Shown here piece after piece: positions 1 to 6,162 of a stretch of 8,764 bases of DNA. The stretch spans positions 1 to 8,764 of the forward strand of contig CAJGDE010000079.1 in the NCBI GenBank assembly GCA_904502135.1. The letters are read 5' to 3'. The notes under the pieces were generated by a model. It did no database searches. It saw only the letters and a list, made by a program, of their open reading frames with translations, and was not told the DNA's origin. Source of the stretch: Kiritimatiellia bacterium (GTDB taxonomy: Bacteria > Verrucomicrobiota > Kiritimatiellia > RFP12 > UBA1067). Every line of letters starts with the position of its first letter. Within the stretch, counting starts at the first letter, position 1. Made by a program: the position numbers and the translations under genes.

Positions 1-900
1 AGGCGCGTCGATTACAATGCGTTTAAGTTTAGGGGAGTGCCCGAGATTGCTCGCGCCTATCGTAAGCAAAGACGATGCGCGGATTTCAAGATTCGTAAGA
101 GAGGGCATAGGCGAAAAAACACCTTCGCCGCTCTTGCCGGAATTTTCATCGCCCGCAAATTTTACGAGCGTCGGAGCGCACCCGAGCCTTATATCCTCAA
201 TGCCGGAATTTTCAAAAGCGCACATCCCGACGAATTCGACAGCGCTTGCCGAGAAAGTTCCTCTCAAGTTGGCGCACTTAGAAAACGCCGCCGCGCCTAC
301 ATTCTTGACATCGTGGGGAAAAAGCGATCCGACATCTGCCGAAAGATTCGTGCACCCGACAAACGCGGCAGAACCGATGTAATCAATATGCAGCGAAAGA
401 GTCAAGTCCGAAAGTTTAACGCAATCGGAAAATACTCCACGATGCAACGATGAATGAAGCGCCCATCGTCCGTCCGGGAGAACCTGCGCAGAACCTGAAA
501 GATCGACTTTCTGCAACTTTTTCGCGCGACAAAACGCCAACGCGCCGATTTCATCGACATTATCGGCCTTGAACGAAACGATTGTATCATTCTCCTGAAG
601 AAAGCCGCTTCCAATATGAAGTGACTTGACAGGGAAAACGCCCTCTCCCGACTTGATATGAAGGGAGGTTAAATCCACTCTCCCGCTGCCGGAAACTAAA
701 GATTTTTTATCGCCTTTCAGTCTAACGACACCCTTTGGCAAATCAGATTTAACATCGCCCTCAAGTCTAAGCGTCACTTTACCATCGCCGCTTATAAGCG
801 CCCACCCAAGACGTTTATCATACTCGCCAAGCGTCCATATATTCTCAGCCGCAAGCGAAAAGGACGTCGCGGCAAAAAGCGCGAAAAAAAGCGCTCTCAC
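1..900 (-). CDS. BspA-like leucine-rich-repeat secreted protein, 3' end outside window
   Basis: An open frame reads from a GTG at 900-898 to the left edge with no stop, giving the first 300 residues of a longer protein. Residues 1-18 form a signal peptide (MRALFFALFAATSFSLAA). After an unassigned stretch to about residue 110, there are six or seven LRR_5/BspA-type repeats spaced about 22-28 residues. They carry the recurring pattern I-G-x-x-A-F-x-x-C-x-x-L, for example IGSAAFVGCTNL at 175-186 and VGAAAFSKCANL at 201-212. The GTG start is supported by a purine-rich site (AGAGGGGG) just upstream, by the signal peptide, and by the lack of any in-frame ATG before residue 225. The start overlaps the stop of the DUF4838 gene (GTGA), which indicates translational coupling. 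BspA-like repeats often mediate protein or surface binding; the ligand here is unknown. The family assignment is fairly sure, the role is inference. Confidence 0.85.
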   Translation of the reverse strand, partial: MRALFFALFAATSFSLAAENIWTLGEYDKRLGWALISGDGKVTLRLEGDVKSDLPKGVVRLKGDKKSLVSGSGRVDLTSLHIKSGEGVFPVKSLHIGSGFLQENDTIVSFKADNVDEIGALAFCRAKKLQKVDLSGSAQVLPDGRWALHSSLHRGVFSDCVKLSDLTLSLHIDYIGSAAFVGCTNLSADVGSLFPHDVKNVGAAAFSKCANLRGTFSASAVEFVGMCAFENSGIEDIRLGCAPTLVKFAGDENSGKSGEGVFSPMPSLTNLEIRASSLLTIGASNLGHSPKLKRIVIDAP

Positions 901-2684
901 AGTCCGCCCCCTCTCATCTTCTCGATAAGTGAGGCGAAATTGCGCGGGGACGGCCCTTCTCTAAAGCACCAGACGGAAAAATCTTCGCCAAGTTTCGCGA
1001 ACCGCTCGACAAGCTCAAGCCTTGACGGGAACTTATGCCCCTTCATCTTTGGCGAGACTTCGTCGTACCGCTCTATCACAAGTTCAAGAAGCCCGGCTCC
1101 AATACTGCGCACCATGTCATTCGCCGCCTTGTTGCTAACTGTCGCTTTCTGAGCTTCCTCTATGAGAACATACGCTTCAGCGAGATCCCGTGCGCTGAGC
1201 CACGTGCGGGAAGGATTGTAGCCGTGAAGTTTGCAGCGGGCCTCGCGCTTTTCAGGGTTCTTGCCCCAGACCGCCCTTTCGACAAGTTTGTAATACTGCC
1301 ACACCTGAGAAGCGCCCGCGCCGCAGCAGTAGTCTATCCACTCCTTAGCCATCGCCTCGCCGTCAAGATCGGGATTCCACGCAAGTTTCGCATAAAGGTA
1401 TGTGCGCATTTCCACGAAATCGGCGAAGATCGCGCCGTGAGGAAGCTGCGAAAGGATATGTTTTACACCGAGCTCACGGTATGTGCGAAAATCCTCGCCG
1501 TAAAGATGATATGTCGGATATGGCGTAAGATAATTTCTAAAGCACGCGTCCCAATCCCAGATCATAAGTCGCCCTGGAACAATTTTATTCCAGCCGTTAA
1601 GCCGCGCCATGATATCCTTCTGACTTTTAAGAGGAAGAGCCTTATTCCCATTCTGGCAGAGCCTCACATAGACATTGCCGTTCATAGGCTCTGGAATTTT
1701 TGTCGGCATCTCACGCCAGTCCCAATACGCGAGCGTCACCACCCTGACATCGGGATGATCCTTCTCAATCGCCTTGCCGACAAAATTGGCTATATCAAGG
1801 GCAGGCCCGATTTTCGCGCCGCCATAACGCTCTTTAAGCCGCTTGCAGTTTTTACATGAGCAAAATCTCGTATTGTCGAGATATGAAAGATTGAGGATTT
1901 TTATTCCTCCCGAATTTTTACGCGCTTCGAGTTTGGAGCGCACTTCACTTAAAAGCTGCTGACGCATCTCCTCGTTCGAGTGACAAAGCTGACCGTTGCG
2001 CGCACGCTTACCGTTTATAAGCGCGTACCATTCAGGGTGCGCCGCGAAATGCTTTTCGCTATCGACGAACGATTTGTTGCCGAGAGAGTGGCCGCTACCG
2101 ATGACAGAGTCCCACTTGCCGCCGAGTTTCTTGTTCTGGTAATTGCGTGAAACGCGAAGCTTGACGGCCCACGCCGGGCCCGCGTTCACATCAAGGGCGA
2201 CAGAGCTTGGCTGACGCATTTCAAACGGCGGCGCGTAGGAGTAAGAAAACTTTTCCTCCAGCTTAAGCGACTTCACCTTCGGAATCTTCTCTGTCTTAAC
2301 GCCGAAGAATCTCACTCCCCAGATTTCGAGAAGTTCATACGTCGCGTAAAGACACCCGCGAGGCCAATCGCCCTTAACTATAAGTTCGCGCCCCGACTTG
2401 TCGACCTTGATTGAAATCTCATCACGTTTCATCCCTTTGGCGGCGGAAATTCTGATCATGTTCACCGAGCTCTTCGTGCCGGGCTTTACGATCTTAAGCT
2501 CAGCGCCCGTCATAGCTTTTACGTATTTCTGAAGTTCGCTCGCCGCGTGTTTTGCAGCTTCAAGTTCGGGGCTCTCGACGCATATCTGAGCGCGGGCTAC
2601 GCCGTTTTCAACTACTGCAAAATCCTTCGCGTCGGAGGCTATAGCAAATACGGCGAGAAAAGCGGATAATATTGTAAGTCTCAT
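897..2684 (-). CDS. Secreted DUF4838 (GH67-like) putative glycoside hydrolase
   Basis: The 595-residue protein begins with a signal peptide (about 1-19, cleavage near SDA-K). Residues 25-150 resemble the N-terminal alpha/beta domain found ahead of GH20 and GH67 catalytic domains (an AASELQKYV segment, then GCLYATYELLE). The central part matches the DUF4838 pattern: HPEWYALINGKR at 216-227, LCHSNEEM at 233-240, a CxCxxC cluster at 275-280, and a LAYWDW segment near 318-323. DUF4838 is related to alpha-glucuronidases, but most members have no proven activity, so uronic-acid removal is only a suggestion. The ATG at 2684 gives a good signal peptide but has no clear Shine-Dalgarno, only AAAGAAAAAA. 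The gene follows the GH27 gene by 35 bp and overlaps the next gene by 4 bp, so the three are probably one unit. The C-terminal 150 residues look helical. Confidence 0.85.
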   Translation of the reverse strand: MRLTILSAFLAVFAIASDAKDFAVVENGVARAQICVESPELEAAKHAASELQKYVKAMTGAELKIVKPGTKSSVNMIRISAAKGMKRDEISIKVDKSGRELIVKGDWPRGCLYATYELLEIWGVRFFGVKTEKIPKVKSLKLEEKFSYSYAPPFEMRQPSSVALDVNAGPAWAVKLRVSRNYQNKKLGGKWDSVIGSGHSLGNKSFVDSEKHFAAHPEWYALINGKRARNGQLCHSNEEMRQQLLSEVRSKLEARKNSGGIKILNLSYLDNTRFCSCKNCKRLKERYGGAKIGPALDIANFVGKAIEKDHPDVRVVTLAYWDWREMPTKIPEPMNGNVYVRLCQNGNKALPLKSQKDIMARLNGWNKIVPGRLMIWDWDACFRNYLTPYPTYHLYGEDFRTYRELGVKHILSQLPHGAIFADFVEMRTYLYAKLAWNPDLDGEAMAKEWIDYCCGAGASQVWQYYKLVERAVWGKNPEKREARCKLHGYNPSRTWLSARDLAEAYVLIEEAQKATVSNKAANDMVRSIGAGLLELVIERYDEVSPKMKGHKFPSRLELVERFAKLGEDFSVWCFREGPSPRNFASLIEKMRGGGL

Positions 2685-2693
2685 GATTTTTTC

Positions 2694-2723
2694 TTTATAT
2701 CATATTATGACTCAACGAATCAA
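2694..2723 (-). promoter_or_regulatory. Possible promoter before the DUF4838 gene
   Basis: On the minus strand TTGATT (2723-2718) and TATAAA (2699-2694) are separated by 18 nt in the AT-rich gap between the GH27 and DUF4838 genes. A transcript from here would start only a few nt before the ATG at 2684, almost leaderless, which would fit the missing Shine-Dalgarno. The match is modest and the gene may simply be read from upstream. Confidence 0.25.
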
Positions 2724-4753
2724 GGACAATCGGCACACCCTGCCGATTGCTGCTGACCACGAATCTTCTCAGCGCGTCTGAGCCATGAATTTTCGCGGAT
2801 ATCGCCGAGCCTATCAGAAAGTCTTGCGCCCTCGCGCGGCGAAAGCCTGATTAAATGAGTCGCGTGACCTGGGACTTTGGCGCGGTAGCCTCTGACGACT
2901 TCGCCCTCGTCGCGCTGTCTCCACAAATCGCGAACGGCCCACCTGCCTTCAAGGCCCGCCTTCTCAAGACAAAACAGAATCTCGCGCTCAAGCTGGCTTT
3001 CATTCACCATCGCAACCGCGAAATCTCCGCCGTCAAGCGGCCTTGCCCAGCAAGACCAGCCCTCGCCGCACTGCACTTTCGCTGCAGCCGCGCCGAGAGA
3101 ATCCTGATTAATGTCAATGACTTCGCCGTTCGTTATAAGCGAGAGCGTGAAATCGTCGATCTTGTCCAAATCACACCCGAGAATCATCGGCACCGCCCCC
3201 ATCGCCCACATCGAAACGTGGGTATACTGCTCGTTCGGCGTAAGGCGCGTTTTTCCACCGCTCCAATGGATATCGCCTATCACCATCATATCCATATCGT
3301 TCCATCCGCCGGGCGAAACGAACCGCCAGAGTGCGTCCATCTGATCCATCGCCGTTAAAATCCCGCCCCAGAAATCGAACAGGTCGCGCGTCGTGCGCCA
3401 GCATTGCGCGTTGACCGACGCTCCCCATGTCGCTACATCGCCGAAACCGTATGCGCAGGCGTAATGAACTATATCACGCTTTAAGGCCCTTAAATTGCGC
3501 CCCATAATCAAATACGGATAAAGGTATTTAAGCTGCACCGTCTCGCCCTTGGCGATATTGCCGTAGCTGCACCAGTCGTATTTAAGAAAATCGTACCCCC
3601 AGTCGGCGTAGGTGAGAGCGTCCGTCTTCTCATGAAGAAAACTCCCTTCGTAACCTGTACACGTAACAGGTCCAGGGCTTGAATAAAGGCCGATCTTAAG
3701 CCCCTTCGAATGAACGTAATCGGCCAACGCTTTCATATCGGGAAAGCGCTCGTTCGTAAGCTGAACGCCGTTCTTATCGCGGCGCGGCTCTTTAGCATCC
3801 GCCTTTATCTGCCAGCCGTCATCAACGAGAATATAACTCCAGCCGTAATCCGCGAGATTCAGGCGCTCGAACGCGTCGGCCATTTTGCGGATTTTCTCAG
3901 CCGAAACATCGTGCGCGAAAGCGTTCCAGCTGTTCCAGCCCATCGGAGGCGTGAGAGAAAGTTTTTCGCCGATATGAAGTTTTATCTCGCGACGAGCTTC
4001 TCCCGCCGCATTTTTTGCGACGACCTTAAGTGAATAAACGCCCGGATTTTCAACGCGCCCTTCAATGAGATTAAGATCCGAATTAAATTTTAGTCCCGGA
4101 ACTTCAGAGAGGTTTTCTATACTGACGTTAAGAGGTTTCGCACCTGAAACAGGAATGCGGAAAAAGACGGGATTTCCCGGGCGCGCGCCAAAAACTTTAG
4201 GCCCGTTAAAGCGCGGCTCATCACTCGACTTCGGCGTCAAAACACCAAGTTGCCGCGAAAGACAAGTAATATCACGCGGCCTAAAACCCTCTTCCATTTC
4301 AATGAAAGCATCTCCTATAACTGATTTTCCCGCCCAGGGATTTCCTACGGCGTGAACATCGATCTCAACCCACCTTGCGCCTTTCAGATCAGCGGTGACG
4401 CGATGAGGGCCTGAGGTAGAATTAAGTTCAGGCGTCTGAGCGATGAGTTTTCCATCGCACCACACGCGAAGATGCAGCATCGAGCGGTTTGGCTTTTCGA
4501 ATTGTCCGAAAGTCGCGCTAAACGACTTAGCCTTACCGTCGGTAACAAGGCAAAGTCTCGCGGGCGACGGAACGACAAGGCCGCGCTTAAACTCTCCTCC
4601 GACTATACTCTCGCCGTTTGTGCAAACGCGGACAATACCGTTGCCCGCAAAGCGCGAGCGTATATCATCTTCATCAAGATAAACCCTATTTACGTCCAAA
4701 GCCTGAGCCGCACTTAGAGTCAAAATCGCAACAAAAAACAAAAAGTTTTTCAC
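2720..4753 (-). CDS. Secreted GH27 alpha-galactosidase with NPCBM and Ig-like modules
   Basis: The 677-residue protein has a signal peptide (1-18, ending SAAQA) and an NPCBM-type carbohydrate-binding domain at about 19-155 (GGEFKRGLVVPSPARL, later VWCDGKLI and WVEIDVHAVG). An Ig-like module follows at 185-262, then the GH27 barrel from 265. Diagnostic motifs are PPMGWNSWNAF (269-279), LVDDGWQ (309-315), KYDWC with the predicted nucleophile Asp393, RTTRDL with the predicted acid/base Asp457, and GGWNDMDM (482-489). A C-terminal beta domain spans about 555-638. The reaction expected is hydrolysis of terminal alpha-galactosides; alpha-N-acetylgalactosaminidase activity is the main alternative in this family. 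The start is GTG at 4753 with only a weak GGGA site upstream; an ATG five nt earlier opens a two-codon frame. Residues 639-677 are a charged tail beyond the normal domain end. Confidence 0.93.
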   Translation of the reverse strand: MKNFLFFVAILTLSAAQALDVNRVYLDEDDIRSRFAGNGIVRVCTNGESIVGGEFKRGLVVPSPARLCLVTDGKAKSFSATFGQFEKPNRSMLHLRVWCDGKLIAQTPELNSTSGPHRVTADLKGARWVEIDVHAVGNPWAGKSVIGDAFIEMEEGFRPRDITCLSRQLGVLTPKSSDEPRFNGPKVFGARPGNPVFFRIPVSGAKPLNVSIENLSEVPGLKFNSDLNLIEGRVENPGVYSLKVVAKNAAGEARREIKLHIGEKLSLTPPMGWNSWNAFAHDVSAEKIRKMADAFERLNLADYGWSYILVDDGWQIKADAKEPRRDKNGVQLTNERFPDMKALADYVHSKGLKIGLYSSPGPVTCTGYEGSFLHEKTDALTYADWGYDFLKYDWCSYGNIAKGETVQLKYLYPYLIMGRNLRALKRDIVHYACAYGFGDVATWGASVNAQCWRTTRDLFDFWGGILTAMDQMDALWRFVSPGGWNDMDMMVIGDIHWSGGKTRLTPNEQYTHVSMWAMGAVPMILGCDLDKIDDFTLSLITNGEVIDINQDSLGAAAAKVQCGEGWSCWARPLDGGDFAVAMVNESQLEREILFCLEKAGLEGRWAVRDLWRQRDEGEVVRGYRAKVPGHATHLIRLSPREGARLSDRLGDIRENSWLRRAEKIRGQQQSAGCADCP
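2727..2749 (-). repeat. Perfect 9-bp inverted repeat at the 3' end of the GH27 gene
   Basis: CAATCGGCA and TGCCGATTG flank a 5-nt loop and form a perfect stem inside the last codons of the GH27 gene, four nt before its stop codon. No T-run follows on the minus strand, so it is not a standard terminator. It could stabilise the mRNA 3' end, or be the edge of an inserted element. Confidence 0.6.
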
Positions 4754-4768
4754 AGCATAATCCCATCA

Positions 4769-4846
4769 TTGGTAGGGCGCGTTGTCCCCAACGCGCCGCA
4801 CCAATCCTTGGTAGGGCGACGTATCCCTACGCCGCCGCAACTATCC
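4769..4846. repeat. Two tandem 39-bp REP-like palindromic units
   Basis: Units at 4769-4807 and 4808-4846 share the head TTGGTAGGGC, a central TCCC loop, and an end close to CGCCGCAnCnATCC. They match at 29 of 39 positions. The stems differ but each pairs with itself: GGCGCGTTG-TCCC-CAACGCGCC in the first (perfect) and GGCGACGTA-TCCC-TACGCCGCC in the second (one mismatch). The first also has an outer ATTGGT/ACCAAT pair. The array abuts the DUF2341 stop codon and lies just before the GH27 start, so on the minus strand it would form hairpins between two co-directional genes. There is no T-run. Most likely a dispersed intergenic repeat family. Confidence 0.85.
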
Positions 4847-6025
4847 TTAGCGGACAATTATCTTAAGCCCATAACCATTCTTAATCGTCTCCGAGGCAAC
4901 AACAAACTGCTTGTTATTGATCGAATCGTATTCAGCCTTAATCCAATCGTCTGACGAATCTTCATTACGAAAGCGGCATTCGTCAATGTAACCAGTAGTG
5001 CCACCACACCAAAACTCAGAACTGGTGGACATAGATGCATACTTTGCATCGACTGTCTTTTCCTTCAGCAGTGTGCCATTTAGAAAGTATTCGAATTTGG
5101 TTTTATTAGTGATACGGATGGCCCAATGAAACCAGCCAGATGCAGGATTAAGTCCAGCACCAATCGTCTCGCCAGACTTCGTTCCAAACTTACTTCTTAT
5201 GGTTTTACCTTGCGTATTCAGCCCCCAATAATACGAACCTGTTGAAGATGTATTAACCCAAAATAGATGTTGCTGTCCAGTGGCAGCATATCCTTTGTAG
5301 TAAGCCCATCCAGATAGAGTCACGGCACTCCAATTCATCTTTATGGTTGAAGAGAGATTTGGCGTCGTAAAACATTTCGCTTCCGTATTCTTATCTCTCG
5401 TGAGATAAAACGCCTTTCCTATGGCTGAAACAGTTCCTATACCAACCTTGCTATCTGTCGCATACGAAGCAGTAAAGCCATTACCGGAAGAATCATGCTG
5501 TCCTACCTCGTAATTAAAGTCATCCGCCATGTGCCAAACAGCATTGTACGTTGCGGTGCTCCAAACCTCCGTTGCTTTTGTATCGTCACGTTTCGTCTCA
5601 TGCCCCCAATTCATTTTAAAGGTCGTATACGTTGTCTTATCCTCGGCTACGACAGTTGAGAGTTTTGGAATTGAAACCCAAGCGACCGATTCGCCTTCGG
5701 TATTCCACACCTCTACTTCGTGAGGTAGAATATTACCTTCATCATCAGTAAAAGTAATATCCCCCTCGCCGTCACAATTTGAATAATCAAAACCAGGAAT
5801 ATTCGCAGTCGAGATTCTTACCGCTACCGGAAAGTTCTCAAGCTCCGTCTCACCCGAATAACCCTCAACAGTCATTGTTGAAGTGTACTTCGGCTTAAGC
5901 GATTTAATCCTTGTAACGACCGGAGTCTCCTCCACCTCAGGAGTATCTTCTGCAAACGCATAACCGCTTAGAAACGCGATAGCAAACGTTGTGAGAGCAA
6001 CACGAGACATTTTTATATATCTCAT
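4847..6025 (-). CDS. Secreted DUF2341-LamG (concanavalin-like) protein
   Basis: The 392-residue protein has a signal peptide (MRYIKMSRVALTT... with cleavage near YAFA-E26). Residues 50-145 match DUF2341: FPVAVRIS (65-72), GDITFTDDEGNILPHEVEVW (88-107), then WVSIPKL and MNWG. Residues 155-375 form a LamG/concanavalin-like sandwich, with NAVWHMADD (161-169), DSSGNGFTA (178-186), TLSGWAYY, and an ending IDECRF...WIKAEYDSINN. Such domains usually bind glycans or serve as surface modules; no catalytic residues are apparent. The reading frame looks AT-richer and less GCG/CGC-biased than its neighbours, perhaps reflecting separate acquisition or different expression. The ATG at 6025 has only a G10 tract as ribosome site; an internal ATG at 6010 is a possible alternative, and a better start lies upstream in another frame. 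The role as binding protein is inferred from domains. Confidence 0.85.
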   Translation of the reverse strand: MRYIKMSRVALTTFAIAFLSGYAFAEDTPEVEETPVVTRIKSLKPKYTSTMTVEGYSGETELENFPVAVRISTANIPGFDYSNCDGEGDITFTDDEGNILPHEVEVWNTEGESVAWVSIPKLSTVVAEDKTTYTTFKMNWGHETKRDDTKATEVWSTATYNAVWHMADDFNYEVGQHDSSGNGFTASYATDSKVGIGTVSAIGKAFYLTRDKNTEAKCFTTPNLSSTIKMNWSAVTLSGWAYYKGYAATGQQHLFWVNTSSTGSYYWGLNTQGKTIRSKFGTKSGETIGAGLNPASGWFHWAIRITNKTKFEYFLNGTLLKEKTVDAKYASMSTSSEFWCGGTTGYIDECRFRNEDSSDDWIKAEYDSINNKQFVVASETIKNGYGLKIIVR

Positions 6026-6083
6026 AAATGCACCCCCCCCCCGCCAAAATCGTCAAATAAGCGTATTTATTAGCATTCGACAT
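5937..6083 (-). other. Alternate upstream start in a different frame, interrupted by G10 tract
   Basis: An ATG at 6083 has the best ribosome site in this spacer (AAGGAG at 6095-6090, six nt away). It reads 48 codons (MSNANKYAYLTILAGGG...), passes through ten G and stops at TGA 5939-5937 inside the DUF2341 signal-peptide region. Its ATG is 58 nt from the ATG at 6025, one nt out of frame. With nine or twelve G it would read straight into the DUF2341-LamG protein as a 19- or 20-residue extension. The observed 48-codon peptide is unlikely to be a product in its own right. It is most likely the real start of the gene, in an off phase or misassembled. Confidence 0.5.
6033..6042 (-). repeat. G10 homopolymer tract (C10 on the plus strand)
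   Basis: Ten uninterrupted G on the coding strand end 7 nt before the ATG at 6025, exactly where a Shine-Dalgarno would sit, and lie inside the frame opened at 6083. Tracts of this length commonly vary by slipped-strand mispairing, and are also a frequent source of sequencing errors. Confidence 0.95.
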
Positions 6084-6089
6084 AAGATA

Positions 6090-6095
6090 CTCCTT
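6090..6095 (-). promoter_or_regulatory. Shine-Dalgarno AAGGAG before the ATG at 6083
   Basis: AAGGAG lies six nt from the ATG. The same hexamer precedes the Gfo/Idh and DUF1080 starts at 7 and 5 nt, so it is the typical ribosome site here. The ATG at 6025 has nothing comparable, which argues that 6083 is the intended start. Confidence 0.75.
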
Positions 6096-6121
6096 GAAGT
6101 TTAGGCGTATACGATGTTTTA

Positions 6122-6127
6122 ATTATG
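6122..6127 (-). promoter_or_regulatory. Weak candidate -10 box before the DUF2341 gene
   Basis: CATAAT on the minus strand lies 38 nt before the ATG at 6083, but no good -35 hexamer is seen at 16-18 nt. It could drive the DUF2341 gene separately from the DUF1080-Gfo/Idh pair. This is suggestive only. Confidence 0.2.
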
Positions 6128-6137
6128 AGTCGATATG

Positions 6138-6153
6138 AAAAAGCGAGAATCGC
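6138..6153 (-). terminator. Weak intrinsic terminator after the Gfo/Idh gene
   Basis: On the minus strand GCGA-TTC-TCGC is followed at once by TTTTT, nine nt after the Gfo/Idh stop codon. The stem has only four pairs, so termination would be partial at best. It would separate the DUF1080-Gfo/Idh pair from the downstream genes. Confidence 0.35.
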
Positions 6154-6162
6154 CTAATGAAA

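Noticed and set aside
17..614. Overlapping open frames at the left edge, two on the plus strand and one on the minus strand in another frame
   Set aside because: All are shadows of the leucine-rich-repeat gene, which has a signal peptide and repeats; the shadows are compositionally odd and match nothing.
1035..1859. Long plus-strand open frame (274 codons)
   Set aside because: It lies fully antisense to the DUF4838 gene, has no family resemblance or ribosome site, and its openness follows from the codon bias of the opposite strand.
3652..3670. ACCTGT-N7-ACAGGT inverted repeat
   Set aside because: It lies inside the GH27 catalytic domain, encodes ordinary family residues, and is short enough to be chance.
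4754..4758. ATG five nt before the GTG start of GH27 as a true start or leader peptide
   Set aside because: It opens only two codons and is out of frame. The GTG gives a good signal peptide, so the ATG is at most a minor coupling effect.
4769..4846. CRISPR array
   Set aside because: Only two units, directly abutting with no spacers, and each is a full palindrome; no cas gene is near.
4769..4954. Plus-strand frame across the palindromic units (starting VGRVVPNAPH after Met)
   Set aside because: It is a translation of the two repeat units followed by antisense of the DUF2341 gene, not a gene.
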